A stretch of 64,000 nt of DNA, from contig NZ_CP015698.1 of assembly GCF_002163715.1 (NCBI RefSeq), positions 2,219,001 through 2,283,000 of the forward strand, given 5' to 3'. Under the pieces are notes generated by a model that ran no database searches, was not told the DNA's origin, and was given only the letters and a program-made list of their open reading frames with translations. This DNA is from Curvibacter sp. AEP1-3. GTDB taxonomy: Bacteria; Pseudomonadota; Gammaproteobacteria; Burkholderiales; Burkholderiaceae_C. Shown one piece after another: positions 50,588 to 59,755 of the stretch; the first letter of the stretch is position 1, and every line of letters begins with the position of its first letter. Both the position numbers and the translations under genes were made by a program.

Positions 50588-51108
50588 GCGCAACACCCAA
50601 TCACCCGCTATCAAATCAGGAGCTGCTCGCGCATATTTCATGTGCGCCACTGGCTGATTTGATGCTCAAACGCCAATGGATGCTGACCACCGCCGAGAGC
50701 TGCACCGGCGGCATGATTGCAGCTGCCTGCACCGACCTTGCAGGCTCCAGCGCTTGGTTTGAACGCGGCTTTGTGACCTATTCCAACGAAGCCAAGTCCG
50801 ACATGCTGGGCGTGCCAGCTGAACTGATCGCCACCCATGGCGCGGTCAGCGAGCCGGTGGCACGGGCCATGGCCAGCGGCGCCTTGCAAAACTCCGGGGC
50901 CCAAGTGGCCCTGTCTGTCACCGGCATAGCCGGCCCCAGCGGAGGAAGCCCGGACAAGCCGGTGGGCACGGTCTGGTTCGGCTGGGCCACGCCCAATGGT
51001 GTGTGGAGCGACATGCAGCGCTTTGATGGCGACCGCGCCGCAGTCCGCGCTGCGACCGTGCACCACAGCATTACGCGGCTGATGGAGCTGCTCAGCCCTC
51101 CAATTTGA
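50584..51108 (+). CDS. pncC: CinA C-terminal domain protein (nicotinamide-nucleotide amidase)
   Basis: 174 residues from a GTG at 50584 that overlaps the pgpA stop (GTGA). The domain is complete: TTAESCTGGMIAAACTDLAGSS, VTYSNEAKSDMLGV, HGAVSEPVARAMASG and VTGIAGPSGGSPDKPVGTVW. It deamidates NMN to nicotinate mononucleotide in NAD recycling. The N-terminal residues LSNQELLAHI and following are encoded by a repeat copy, so this end may have been altered by insertion. Confidence 0.92.
   Translation: MSATPNHPLSNQELLAHISCAPLADLMLKRQWMLTTAESCTGGMIAAACTDLAGSSAWFERGFVTYSNEAKSDMLGVPAELIATHGAVSEPVARAMASGALQNSGAQVALSVTGIAGPSGGSPDKPVGTVWFGWATPNGVWSDMQRFDGDRAAVRAATVHHSITRLMELLSPPI
50607..50663 (+). repeat. 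Dispersed ~58-bp repeat, copy at the start of the CinA-type gene
   Basis: GCTAT, eight variable bases, GAGCTGCTCGCGCA, a 10-base spacer, GCGCCACTGGC, then TTTGAT. It covers codons 9-27 of the gene and stays open in that frame, which differs from the frame used in thiL. Confidence 0.8.
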
Positions 51109-51117
51109 GATGCCGCT

Positions 51118-51972
51118 TTAGCGCCTGGGTTTAGGTGCGGTGCGTTCAGGCCCTTGCGCCATGGCATTCAAGCGGCAACCGGGCCAGTTGAGTTTTTCGG
51201 CATATACCGCGGTGCGCTTCAAAGCGCGCAGGCCGCGGTTGAAGGCTTGCAAGCGCGCCGCGCTGTCGGGCAGTTTGTCGCTGAACATCACATGGGTCGT
51301 GAAGTTCGGTGCAAAGAGTCGGGGGTGGGCACGCAGGTCCTGCACTTCGCTGTCCATGAAATGGTGCTGCATCAGGTAGCAGGCCACGTTGCGCTCCATC
51401 GGCACCACATCCAGTCGCCCGCCAATCAACAGGCGCAAGTTGGCGATGTCGTCGGGCGCGACCACGGTTTTCAGGGTGCCCGCTTTGTGCATGGCCCAGA
51501 ACTCCGGGGTATAGGTGTACGACTGCACGACACCCATGCGCAAATCCTTCAAGTCGGAGAGCACCTTCCAGTCGAACGGGGCGTCCTTGAAGGCTGCCTG
51601 GCGATACACCAGCACCCACTGTTCGGTCAGCACGTTGTCACTGATCAGAAAACCTTTGTCCCGCTCGGGGTTGCGACCCCAATAGGCCGTGGCGTCCCAC
51701 AAACCGGCGCGTGACTCCTCCAGCGTGCGGGTCCAGGGTTTGAAGGTGTACTCCACCTCCAAGCCTTCCAAGGCGAAGGCACGCCGGACGATGTCCAGAG
51801 CGATACCTTGGTCTGGACGCTCCTGGGTGGCATAGGGAGGCAGCTCACCCGTTGCCAGTCGCAGCACCTGGGCGGTAGCAGACACACACGCCAATGCCAA
51901 TGCCAGCAGCGCGGCACCCATCAGGGTGCGGAAAGCTTGCAGTTGAAATCCGGAGCGGCCCATCGACGTCAT
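51118..51972 (-). CDS. Periplasmic solute-binding family 3 protein, orphan
   Basis: 284 residues with a signal peptide (AALLALALACVSATAQ). Family 3 binding-protein body: LRLATGELPPYATQERPDQGIALDIVRRAFALEGLEVEY, RMGVVQSYTYTPEF, LLIGGRLDVVPMERNV. No permease or ATPase is adjacent, as is common for this subgroup of Burkholderiales proteins, which may serve as sensors or act with distant transporters. The start could also be the ATG three codons later. Confidence 0.85.
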   Translation of the reverse strand: MTSMGRSGFQLQAFRTLMGAALLALALACVSATAQVLRLATGELPPYATQERPDQGIALDIVRRAFALEGLEVEYTFKPWTRTLEESRAGLWDATAYWGRNPERDKGFLISDNVLTEQWVLVYRQAAFKDAPFDWKVLSDLKDLRMGVVQSYTYTPEFWAMHKAGTLKTVVAPDDIANLRLLIGGRLDVVPMERNVACYLMQHHFMDSEVQDLRAHPRLFAPNFTTHVMFSDKLPDSAARLQAFNRGLRALKRTAVYAEKLNWPGCRLNAMAQGPERTAPKPRR

Positions 51973-52089
51973 GCCTGTGTGTATTTTCAGATCATCATAG
52001 TGCGGCCTGTGGCTATTGCACGCGGGACAAGCCCTGCTTTACAAATCACGTAGCCTTGGTCACGGTTTTGCCCGCTTTCGGAGATTCCC

Positions 52090-53001
52090 ATGCCATGGTT
52101 TGACGGTTTTGAGCAACGCGATTTCGAGGTCAACGGAGTGCGCATCCACGCCCGGGTGCCTGTGAAACTGCCGGGAAACAGGCCCGCGCTGCTGCTTTTG
52201 CACGGCTTCCCGCAAACCCATGTGCTGTGGCAACGGGTGGCCCAGCAGCTGGCGCAAGATTTCTATCTGGTGATGCCGGATTTGCGTGGATACGGCGATT
52301 CGGGCAAACCTGCCGGTCTGCCGGACCACAGCAACTACAGCAAACGCACGCTGGCCGCCGACATGGTAGCCGTGATGGATGCATTGGGCATTGAACGATT
52401 CGGGGTCTGCGGGCATGACCGGGGCGGGCGCGTCGCCCACAGGCTGGCGGTTGACCACCCGGAACGGGTGCAAGGCCTGTGCGTGATCGACATCGCTCCC
52501 ACATTGGACATGTATGCCGCCACCGATTTTGCTTATGCAAGTGCTTACTACCACTGGTTCCACCTGATTCAGCCCACACCTTTGCCCGAGACCATGATTC
52601 TGGGCGCACCCCTGCCCTACCTGCACACCAAGCTGGGCGGCTGGGGAGGCACGGGTACCACCTTCATTGAGCCGCAGGCCATGGCGGAATACGAGCGGTG
52701 CTTTCTGTTGCCGGGCACGGTGCACAGCATGTGCGAGGACTACCGGGCCAGCGCCAGCATTGACCTCGAACACGACCGTACCAGCAGGGAGCTTCCCGAC
52801 GGGGCGGGACGCATTGCCTGCAACACCCTGGTGCTTTGGGGCGAGCGCGGTGTGGTGAACCGCCTTTTTGACCCGATGGCGCTGTGGCAGGCTCAGTGCG
52901 CGGCCAAGGTCAGTGGAGCAGCATTGCCCGCAGGCCACTTCATCCCCGAGGAGCTTCCGGATGAGACAGTACGCCATTTGAAGGAGTTCTTTCATGGCTG
53001 A
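52090..53001 (+). CDS. Alpha/beta hydrolase of the fluoroacetate (haloacetate) dehalogenase type
   Basis: 303 residues; GGAG upstream of the ATG. The nucleophile Asp110 sits in GHDRGGR with Arg111 and Arg114, the acid is Asp134 (VIDIAP), halide-site His155 and Trp156 are in YHWFHL, a Tyr is at 218 (CEDYRA), and the base is His283 (GHFIPEE). These match, nearly number for number, the residues known for bacterial fluoroacetate dehalogenase. The oxyanion loop HGFPQTHVLW also fits. An epoxide hydrolase is less likely because the two lid tyrosines of that group are not seen. It overlaps an SDR gene by 8 bases. Confidence 0.88.
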   Translation: MPWFDGFEQRDFEVNGVRIHARVPVKLPGNRPALLLLHGFPQTHVLWQRVAQQLAQDFYLVMPDLRGYGDSGKPAGLPDHSNYSKRTLAADMVAVMDALGIERFGVCGHDRGGRVAHRLAVDHPERVQGLCVIDIAPTLDMYAATDFAYASAYYHWFHLIQPTPLPETMILGAPLPYLHTKLGGWGGTGTTFIEPQAMAEYERCFLLPGTVHSMCEDYRASASIDLEHDRTSRELPDGAGRIACNTLVLWGERGVVNRLFDPMALWQAQCAAKVSGAALPAGHFIPEELPDETVRHLKEFFHG

Positions 53002-53716
53002 GGGCAGCGGACTCACCAGCTTGCCAAGCGGCGGGGTCGCTATCGTGATGGGCGCCAGTGGCGGCATCGGTGCCGCGCTGGTTCGGAGCTTGGAGGCTTC
53101 CGGCCGCTTCGACGCGGTACAGGGCATGGGGCGGAACTCAAGGCCTGCGTTGGACCTGCTGGATGAGGGCAGCATCCTGGCCTCGGCACAGGCGATTCAA
53201 GATTCCGGCATACCCGTGCGGCTGGTGCTGGATGCCACTGGTTTTCTGCACAACGACATTTGGGCTCCGGAGAAGAGTTGGCAGCAACTGGACCCCGCCC
53301 ACATGGCACACAGTTTCGCCATCAATGCGATAGGCCCTGCGTTGCTCATGAAACACTTTTTGCCACTGCTGGCGCGGGACGGCAAAAGCGTATTCGCCAC
53401 CCTGTCCGCCAAGGTAGGGAGCATTGGCGACAACCGGTTGGGCGGGTGGTACAGCTACCGCGCCAGCAAGGCCGCACTCAATCAGCTGGTACACACCGCC
53501 GCCATCGAACTCAAGCGGCGCAACCCGCAGGCGATTTGCATTGCACTGCACCCCGGGACCGTAGACACCGGGCTCTCATCGCCATTCGCCAAATCGGGGC
53601 TGGAGGTACGCACTCCTGATGAGGCCGCCATGCGCATGCTGGGTGTTCTGGAGGGATTAGCCGCGGGGGACAGCGGCGGATTTTTTAACCATGACGGCAC
53701 ACCTCTGCCTTGGTGA
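52994..53716 (+). CDS. Short-chain dehydrogenase/reductase
   Basis: 240 residues. The Rossmann glycine motif GASGGIGAAL is at about 20-29, NAIGPAL replaces the NNAG-type segment, and the catalytic YSYRASKAAL holds Tyr and Lys. HPGTVDTGLSSPF follows. It resembles the CsgA/sepiapterin-reductase-like subgroup. Overlap with the dehalogenase gene suggests one transcript; whether the functions are linked is unknown. Confidence 0.92.
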   Translation: MAEGSGLTSLPSGGVAIVMGASGGIGAALVRSLEASGRFDAVQGMGRNSRPALDLLDEGSILASAQAIQDSGIPVRLVLDATGFLHNDIWAPEKSWQQLDPAHMAHSFAINAIGPALLMKHFLPLLARDGKSVFATLSAKVGSIGDNRLGGWYSYRASKAALNQLVHTAAIELKRRNPQAICIALHPGTVDTGLSSPFAKSGLEVRTPDEAAMRMLGVLEGLAAGDSGGFFNHDGTPLPW

Positions 53717-53811
53717 CAGACGGTGTGCTGACATATCCGCACCTCGAAGCGCATAAAATTTTCGGGCATGCACACACGAACACGTGGGCGGCATATCCAT
53801 CAAGGGAAGAT

Positions 53812-54363
53812 ATGAAAAAAATTGCGGTTGCAGCAGCTATCGGCCTCTCGGCGTTGACACCACCAACCTTTGCACAGGCCCTGAACTTCGGCGGTTTCAG
53901 CCTCACAGGGGCATTGAACGTGAATAGCAACAGTGGTGAAGCCGGCAACAAAGTGGATGCGACACGCGGCAACTTGGGCGTGACCGCACAGTACGACGCC
54001 CCGCTGGGGAGTGCCCTGGTCATGGGATTGGGTGCCAGTCTGGGACTGAACAGCTTTGATATTGCAAGTAATGCGAAGTTAAAAGGCACTGCCAGCGTCT
54101 TTGTCGCGCCGGGTATCGCTATCAATAAACAGGCAATGGTCTACGGCAAAGTGGCCGTCGTCTCGGCCCAGGTAGACATCGACGGTGTGGGCGCCCCCAT
54201 CTCCGGCACCGGAACCGGTTTGGGCCTGCGCTACCTCGTTAACAAGAACCTGTTCGTTCAGGGCGAGTACCTGCTCCACAAGTACAACGACCAGACCATC
54301 GGTTCCATCGCATTCAAGAACCAGACATCCGTTTTCACCATGGGCGTGGGCTACAAGTTCTAA
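53812..54363 (+). CDS. Small outer-membrane beta-barrel protein
   Basis: 183 residues from MKKIAVAAAIGLSALTPPTFAQ, with a clear signal peptide. The mature part alternates hydrophobic residues in about eight strands (GVTAQYDAPLGSALVMGLGASLG, GTGLGLRYLVNKNLFVQGEYLLHKY) and ends in the BAM-recognition pattern FTMGVGYKF. It resembles OmpA/Opa-type eight-strand barrels without a periplasmic domain. GGGAAG upstream supports the start. Confidence 0.88.
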   Translation: MKKIAVAAAIGLSALTPPTFAQALNFGGFSLTGALNVNSNSGEAGNKVDATRGNLGVTAQYDAPLGSALVMGLGASLGLNSFDIASNAKLKGTASVFVAPGIAINKQAMVYGKVAVVSAQVDIDGVGAPISGTGTGLGLRYLVNKNLFVQGEYLLHKYNDQTIGSIAFKNQTSVFTMGVGYKF

Positions 54364-54379
54364 GCACGCAGCGCAAACG

Positions 54380-54410
54380 AAAAAAGCCCGCTCGATGCGG
54401 GCTTTCTCTT
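54380..54410. terminator. Bidirectional terminator between convergent genes
   Basis: AAAGCCCGC (54383-54391) pairs with GCGGGCTTT (54397-54405). On the plus strand a short T-rich stretch follows, and on the minus strand a run of T residues. It serves the outer-membrane gene and the UPF0149 gene, which ends at 54424. Confidence 0.85.
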
Positions 54411-54423
54411 TGGGGAAACGCCA

Positions 54424-55245
54424 TCAGGCGCCGTGGCACTTTTTGTACTTCTTGCCGCTGCCGCAGTGACAAGGGTCATTGCGACCGGGCTCCGCTTCTT
54501 TGCGAACGGTCTCAACGCGCGGGCCGAAATTGCGCCACAGCTCGCGCAAGTCATACACCGCCCAAACGGCATCCGAGAAATCGTTGATACGGCGCTGGCT
54601 CACACTGGCCGGGCCGTTGTCATCAAACACGGCAATGGTGGGCTCATCGGTGTCGTCTTCGGTGAGCGCAACGATGGACTGCAGCGAAGCATCCAGCCAT
54701 TTCTCAGCCTCCTTGTCGCGGGGCGCGGCCCATTCTTCGGGCCAGGATTCGACGGCAAACATGAAGCCCAGCGCCCAGACCTGACCGAAAGAGGGCAGGT
54801 CTTCGCCGGCCATGGCCGCGCGGTCCTCTTCCGACAAGCCGGCGACTGCGCCGCGCACATCCATCACCTCAGGGTGGTAGGCGTTCTCATCATCCAGTCC
54901 TTGAATTTCGACGGCCAGTCCGCGCACGATGTCGCTCCAACGGCGGGTCCAGAGCTCCAGGAAGCGCGCGGCCTGCGCTGCATCGGCAAAGCCTCCAGCA
55001 TCGCCGGCGGCTGGGACTTCCATATCCAGCAGAACAGGAAAGTATTCTTCGGCAGCAATCGGTCGGCGGCACACCACCAGCGCGGCCATGAAACCTTCGC
55101 AGAACTCCCACTGTGGAATTTCTTCATGGCGGGTGCGCAAGTCGTCCAGGATGCTGTCAATTTCATCAAATTCCTGGGGGGTCAAAGTCGCATCGGCGTG
55201 CGCGGGAGCGTCTGTGGACGCATCGGTGGTGATATTGGTAGTCAT
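54424..55245 (-). CDS. UPF0149/YecA-family protein with C-terminal SEC-C zinc motif
   Basis: 273 residues from [18 protein letters not shown] at 55245. The YecA-type helical domain spans about 20-230 ([41 protein letters not shown]). The end is a SEC-C motif, [20 protein letters not shown], which binds zinc and in SecA contacts SecB and ribosomes. Members of this group in E. coli associate with ribosomes; the exact role is open. Divergent from the next gene. Confidence 0.93.
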   Translation of the reverse strand: MTTNITTDASTDAPAHADATLTPQEFDEIDSILDDLRTRHEEIPQWEFCEGFMAALVVCRRPIAAEEYFPVLLDMEVPAAGDAGGFADAAQAARFLELWTRRWSDIVRGLAVEIQGLDDENAYHPEVMDVRGAVAGLSEEDRAAMAGEDLPSFGQVWALGFMFAVESWPEEWAAPRDKEAEKWLDASLQSIVALTEDDTDEPTIAVFDDNGPASVSQRRINDFSDAVWAVYDLRELWRNFGPRVETVRKEAEPGRNDPCHCGSGKKYKKCHGA

Positions 55246-55299
55246 AAGCTGTGCAAAGAGAGTGCAGGCTGGTATTGTCTCTCCGAAGGAGACTCCGCG

Positions 55300-56928
55300 A
55301 TGCTTAACACTTTGAATGCTGTCTTTCCCATCCGCTACACCGTGATGGGTTTGAGCGTTTTTGCCCTGCTGCTCAGTGTGTTCAGCCTGCTGGTTTTCGG
55401 TGCGGGCTTCGGCACCTTCCTGCTGGCGGCTATCCTGGTCGGGGTCGGGGTGTATGACCTTCGCCAGACCAAGCGCTCCATCCTGCGCAACTACCCCATC
55501 ATCGGGCACCTGCGTTTCATGCTGGAGTTTGTCCGCCCAGAAATCCGGCAGTACTTCATCGAGAGCGACAACGAAGCAACGCCCTTCTCCCGCTCCCAGC
55601 GCTCACTCGTCTACCAGCGGGCCAAGGGCGAACCGGACAAACGCCCTTTCGGCACCCAACTCGATGTGCATGCCGAAGGCTATGAATGGGTCAACCACTC
55701 CGTAGCTCCGACCAAGATTGCCTCTCACGATTTCCGTATCACTATCGGTGAAGGTACTGCGCAGCCTTATTCGGCCAGCGTGTTCAACATCTCCGCCATG
55801 AGCTTCGGCGCCTTGAGCGCCAACGCGATCCTGGCGTTAAACAAGGGCGCCAAACGCGGTAACTTTGCGCACGACACGGGCGAGGGCTCCATCTCAGCCC
55901 ACCACCGGGTTCACGGGGGTGACCTCATCTGGGAGGTGGCCTCCGGCTACTTCGGCTGCCGCAATGAGGATGGCACCTTCAATGCTGACAAGTTCGCCGC
56001 CAACGCTCGCGATCCGCAGGTCAAAATGATTGAGCTCAAGCTCAGCCAGGGCGCCAAGCCCGGGCACGGCGGCATGCTGCCAGGCCCCAAGGTAACGCCT
56101 GAAATTGCCGAAGCGCGTGGCGTGCCGGTAGGGGTGGACTGCATTTCACCAGCCTCGCACAGCGCGTTTTCCACGCCCATCGAGATGATGCGATTCATTG
56201 CCCACCTGCGTGAGCTCTCAGGTGGCAAGCCCACTGGCATGAAGCTGTGCATAGGCCATCCGTGGGAGTGGTTTGCCATGGTCAAGGCCATGTTGGAAAC
56301 TGGCATCACACCCGACTTCATCGTCGTGGATGGGGCTGAAGGTGGCACCGGTGCTGCCCCCCTGGAGTTCACCGACCACGTAGGCGCGCCGGTACAGGAA
56401 GGCCTGCTGCTGGTGCACAACACCCTGCGGGGCGCGGGCCTGCGCGAACGCATCAAGATTGGCGTGGCCGGCAAAGTGGTGAGCGCGTTTGATGTGGCAC
56501 GCCTGATGGCCCTGGGTGCAGATTGGTGCAACAGCGCCCGGGGATTCATGTTTGCGCTGGGGTGCATCCAGGCCCAGCATTGCCACACCGGCCATTGCCC
56601 GACCGGCGTCACGACCCAGGACCCGCTGCGTCAGCAAAGTCTGGTGGTACCCGACAAGGCGGACCGGGTCTACAACTTTCATCAACAAACCCTGTTTGCT
56701 CTAAAGGAAATGGTGCAGGCCGTGGGAGTGCACCACCCGAATGAGATTACTGCCCACCACATCGTGCGTCGCTCCGGTGGCAATAAAGTACGCTCACTTG
56801 CGCAATTGATCCTGACCCAGTTACCCAACGGGGCCTTGCTGGACGGCCAGACGGCCGGGTTGCCTCTGATCTATCGCCAGACTTGGCCCCGTGCAAGCGC
56901 CGACAGTTTTGCACTGAAAGCGAATTGA
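55300..56928 (+). CDS. Membrane-anchored FMN-binding glutamate-synthase-like protein
   Basis: 542 residues from the ATG at 55300, with AAGGAG upstream. Two N-terminal membrane helices (about 12-50) precede the FMN domain of glutamate synthase: [64 protein letters not shown], and the Fe-S-site cysteines in [16 protein letters not shown]. It lacks the glutaminase domain of true GltB, so ammonia must come from elsewhere or the reaction is different. The family is widespread; its substrate is not firmly known. Confidence 0.9.
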   Translation: MLNTLNAVFPIRYTVMGLSVFALLLSVFSLLVFGAGFGTFLLAAILVGVGVYDLRQTKRSILRNYPIIGHLRFMLEFVRPEIRQYFIESDNEATPFSRSQRSLVYQRAKGEPDKRPFGTQLDVHAEGYEWVNHSVAPTKIASHDFRITIGEGTAQPYSASVFNISAMSFGALSANAILALNKGAKRGNFAHDTGEGSISAHHRVHGGDLIWEVASGYFGCRNEDGTFNADKFAANARDPQVKMIELKLSQGAKPGHGGMLPGPKVTPEIAEARGVPVGVDCISPASHSAFSTPIEMMRFIAHLRELSGGKPTGMKLCIGHPWEWFAMVKAMLETGITPDFIVVDGAEGGTGAAPLEFTDHVGAPVQEGLLLVHNTLRGAGLRERIKIGVAGKVVSAFDVARLMALGADWCNSARGFMFALGCIQAQHCHTGHCPTGVTTQDPLRQQSLVVPDKADRVYNFHQQTLFALKEMVQAVGVHHPNEITAHHIVRRSGGNKVRSLAQLILTQLPNGALLDGQTAGLPLIYRQTWPRASADSFALKAN

Positions 56929-56967
56929 GGCGCGCTGCGCCAAACCTAAGAAACGTTACCCGCCTGC

Positions 56968-59754
56968 ATGAACACGCCATTTCGCCCACGCCGACTTCCC
57001 AAGCATTCAGGAGCTGTCGCGTGGTGCTGGTTATGGGCGTTGGCGCTGTTCTGGGCGCCTTCACTCCATGCTGAAGGCACGCGGGTTCTGCTGATTGCCT
57101 CCTACCACCAGGGGATGGCGTGGAGTGATGCGCAGATCGAAGGGGTACGGCAGGAGCTGGCACCATTGCAGCCCACCATAGACCTGCAGGTGGAATATCT
57201 CGATACCAAACGCACAGCCCCCAGTGAGCGTTATTACCAGCAGTTCGAAAGCCTGCTGCTCGCCAAGATGGGAGCGCTGCCGCCTGCCCTCATCCTGGCT
57301 GCCGATGACGATGGCTTGGATATGGCCTTGCGCCTCAGAGACAAGCACTTTCCCCGCCTCGCAGTGCTGTTTTCGGGGGTGGCCATCAGCCGGCGTGCTG
57401 CGTTGGCGCAGATGAACAATGTCGGTGGCGTGTTTGATGACCTCGATGTTGCAGACAGCTTGGCGTTGGTGCTCAAGCTCCGCCCCCAAACCCGCCGCCT
57501 TGTCGTGATACACGACCAGAGCCGCACCAGCCTGGCCCAGGTGGAGACCCTGCGCGAAGTGATCCGGCCACTTGCCGGCTTGCAAGTGGAGTTTTTGACC
57601 GGTCTGAATGCAGAAGCCATCCAAGCAAAGCTCGGCCTGTTGACGGCGAACGATTTGGTATTTGCACTGCCGTTCAACAAAGACGCCAGAGGCACGCACT
57701 TCTCTCACGAGGAGGCTGCGGATTTGTGGGCCCATGCGTCGAACGCGCCGGTAGCCGTGACCCGGGATGTGGCCATGCGTCCGGGCATTCTCGGCGGCTA
57801 TCTTGTTTCGGGCCTCGAACAAGGTCAAGCCACAGGTCGCCTGGCACAGCAACTGATGACCGGCAGTATCACCGTGCCCTTGCCCATGTCGTCTGTTCCC
57901 GGCAAGGCCACTTTCGACTTCCAACAAATGGAGCGCTGGGGCATTCCCCTGGATCTGCTGCCGGCCAATGCGGTCCTGCTCAACCGGCCCGCTGACCCAT
58001 GGGATGACCTGCGCCCTCACCGTGCATGGCTGCTGGCACTATTCAGCAGTTTGCTGGTCATCATCGGTTTGTTGATCTACGGAATGTACAGCCGCAGAGC
58101 GGCCATACGGGCCATTCGTGCCAGCGAAAAGAAGTACCGCGAACTGTTCGACCACAGCCCCGACGCCATGATCGTGCGGGATGTCGCCAGTGGCCGGGTG
58201 GTGGATATCAACCCACGCTTCGAAGCCTTGTTCGGCTACACGCCCGCAGAAGCCCGTCTTCTGCAGCCCCATGAATTGACGGCCATCGGGGGGGAGTTCA
58301 CCGAAGAGGCGGTTCAGGAGCGCTTTGCCCGCGTTTTGCAGACCGGGCAGCAAGTCTTTGAGTGGCACCAACGACGCAAAGATGGCAGCCAGTTCTGGTC
58401 CGAGATTTCGATGGTGCGCATGGAAATGGGGAACCGCGTTCGCACAGTGTCTACCGTCCGGGACATCAGCGATCGCAAGCTGGCAGAGCAACGGGCCCGT
58501 GAGCTCGAACATCGCATCCGGCAGATCTATGAGAACCTGCCCATCGCTGTGTTTGCGATTGATGCAGAACACCGGGTCACGTTCTGGAATCCGCAAATGA
58601 CCCGCTTGACGGGCGTGCCTGCCAGTGAGGTGGTGGGCACCACCAACAGCTGGCGCGGCATTTACAAAACCGCACGCCCCACACTGGTCAACCTGCTGGT
58701 GGACGGCGCTGATGCAGAAACACTGGCGCGCCATTACCCGACCAAGCTACGCCAGAGCACAGACCTGCCAGGTGCTTTGGAAGGAGAGGACTATTTCAGC
58801 AACCACGACGGTACCAAAGGCATGTGGGGCCGGTATTGTGCGGCCCCCCTCAGGGATGCCGACGGCAAAATCAGCGGAGCCATTGAGACCCTGATTGATG
58901 TCACCCAGCTCAAGCGCATCCAGACCAATCTGCAGGACTTGAACCGCGAACTCGAAGCCCGGGTGGAGGCCCGCAATCAGGAACTGCAACGTGCCATGGG
59001 TCAATTGGTGCAAAGCGAGAAATTGGCCGCACTGGGCAGTCTCGTCGCGGGGGTGGCCCACGAGCTCAATACCCCGATCGGTAACGTGATGGCGGTCGCC
59101 TCCACACTCACCGAGGAAGCGGCGTCTTTCGGGCAGAAGCTGCTTTCGGGCACGGCACGGCGTTCGGATGTCGAGAAGGGCGCGCAGCGCATTGAAGAGG
59201 CCAGCCAGTTGATTGAACGGAATGCAAGCCGGGCTGCCAAATTGATCAATGACTTCAAAGAAGTGGCCGTCGACCAGACCAGCAGCAGGCGCCGCAGGTT
59301 CCAGCTGCTGGCCGTGGTAGGGGAAGTACTGCACACCGCCAAGCCGATGTTCAAGACCCCGGATCATGAGGTTCAGCTGGAGATCGCCGGGGATCTGGAG
59401 CTCGACAGCTACCCGGGCCCCTTGGAGCAGGTGCTGACCAACCTGCTGAGCAACTCCGTCCATCACGGATTCGACGGCATGGACAGCGGGCGTATCTCCA
59501 TCGAGGCGCGTCTGGAGGGAGTCATGGTGATGCTGCATTACGCCGACAACGGACGTGGGATTCCTGCGTCCAGCCTGCCCCATATCTTCGAGCCTTTCTA
59601 CACCACCAAACTAGGGCGCGGTGGCAGTGGCTTGGGGATGTACATCGTCTACAACCTCGTCAGCAATGTGCTGGGCGGCCACATAGGCATTGAAAGTGAA
59701 GAGGGAAGTGGAACCCATATCCGGATTGCCTTGCCGCAGGTGGCACCCGGCTAG
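56968..59754 (+). CDS. PAS-containing sensor histidine kinase with ABC-type binding domain
   Basis: 928 residues. A signal/anchor segment (19-36) is followed by a periplasmic domain of the ABC_sub_bind type (about 38-335; VLLIASYHQGMAWSDAQIEGVRQEL), a membrane helix (about 350-370), two PAS domains (about 385-500 and 510-640), a coiled coil and a kinase core. The phospho-acceptor His698 lies in GVAHELNTPIGNV. The ATP site has NLLSNSVHHGF, DNGRGIP and GGSGLGMYIV. No response regulator is adjacent, so the partner is elsewhere. The signal is probably a small periplasmic ligand. Confidence 0.93.
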   Translation: MNTPFRPRRLPKHSGAVAWCWLWALALFWAPSLHAEGTRVLLIASYHQGMAWSDAQIEGVRQELAPLQPTIDLQVEYLDTKRTAPSERYYQQFESLLLAKMGALPPALILAADDDGLDMALRLRDKHFPRLAVLFSGVAISRRAALAQMNNVGGVFDDLDVADSLALVLKLRPQTRRLVVIHDQSRTSLAQVETLREVIRPLAGLQVEFLTGLNAEAIQAKLGLLTANDLVFALPFNKDARGTHFSHEEAADLWAHASNAPVAVTRDVAMRPGILGGYLVSGLEQGQATGRLAQQLMTGSITVPLPMSSVPGKATFDFQQMERWGIPLDLLPANAVLLNRPADPWDDLRPHRAWLLALFSSLLVIIGLLIYGMYSRRAAIRAIRASEKKYRELFDHSPDAMIVRDVASGRVVDINPRFEALFGYTPAEARLLQPHELTAIGGEFTEEAVQERFARVLQTGQQVFEWHQRRKDGSQFWSEISMVRMEMGNRVRTVSTVRDISDRKLAEQRARELEHRIRQIYENLPIAVFAIDAEHRVTFWNPQMTRLTGVPASEVVGTTNSWRGIYKTARPTLVNLLVDGADAETLARHYPTKLRQSTDLPGALEGEDYFSNHDGTKGMWGRYCAAPLRDADGKISGAIETLIDVTQLKRIQTNLQDLNRELEARVEARNQELQRAMGQLVQSEKLAALGSLVAGVAHELNTPIGNVMAVASTLTEEAASFGQKLLSGTARRSDVEKGAQRIEEASQLIERNASRAAKLINDFKEVAVDQTSSRRRRFQLLAVVGEVLHTAKPMFKTPDHEVQLEIAGDLELDSYPGPLEQVLTNLLSNSVHHGFDGMDSGRISIEARLEGVMVMLHYADNGRGIPASSLPHIFEPFYTTKLGRGGSGLGMYIVYNLVSNVLGGHIGIESEEGSGTHIRIALPQVAPG

Positions 59755-59755
59755 G

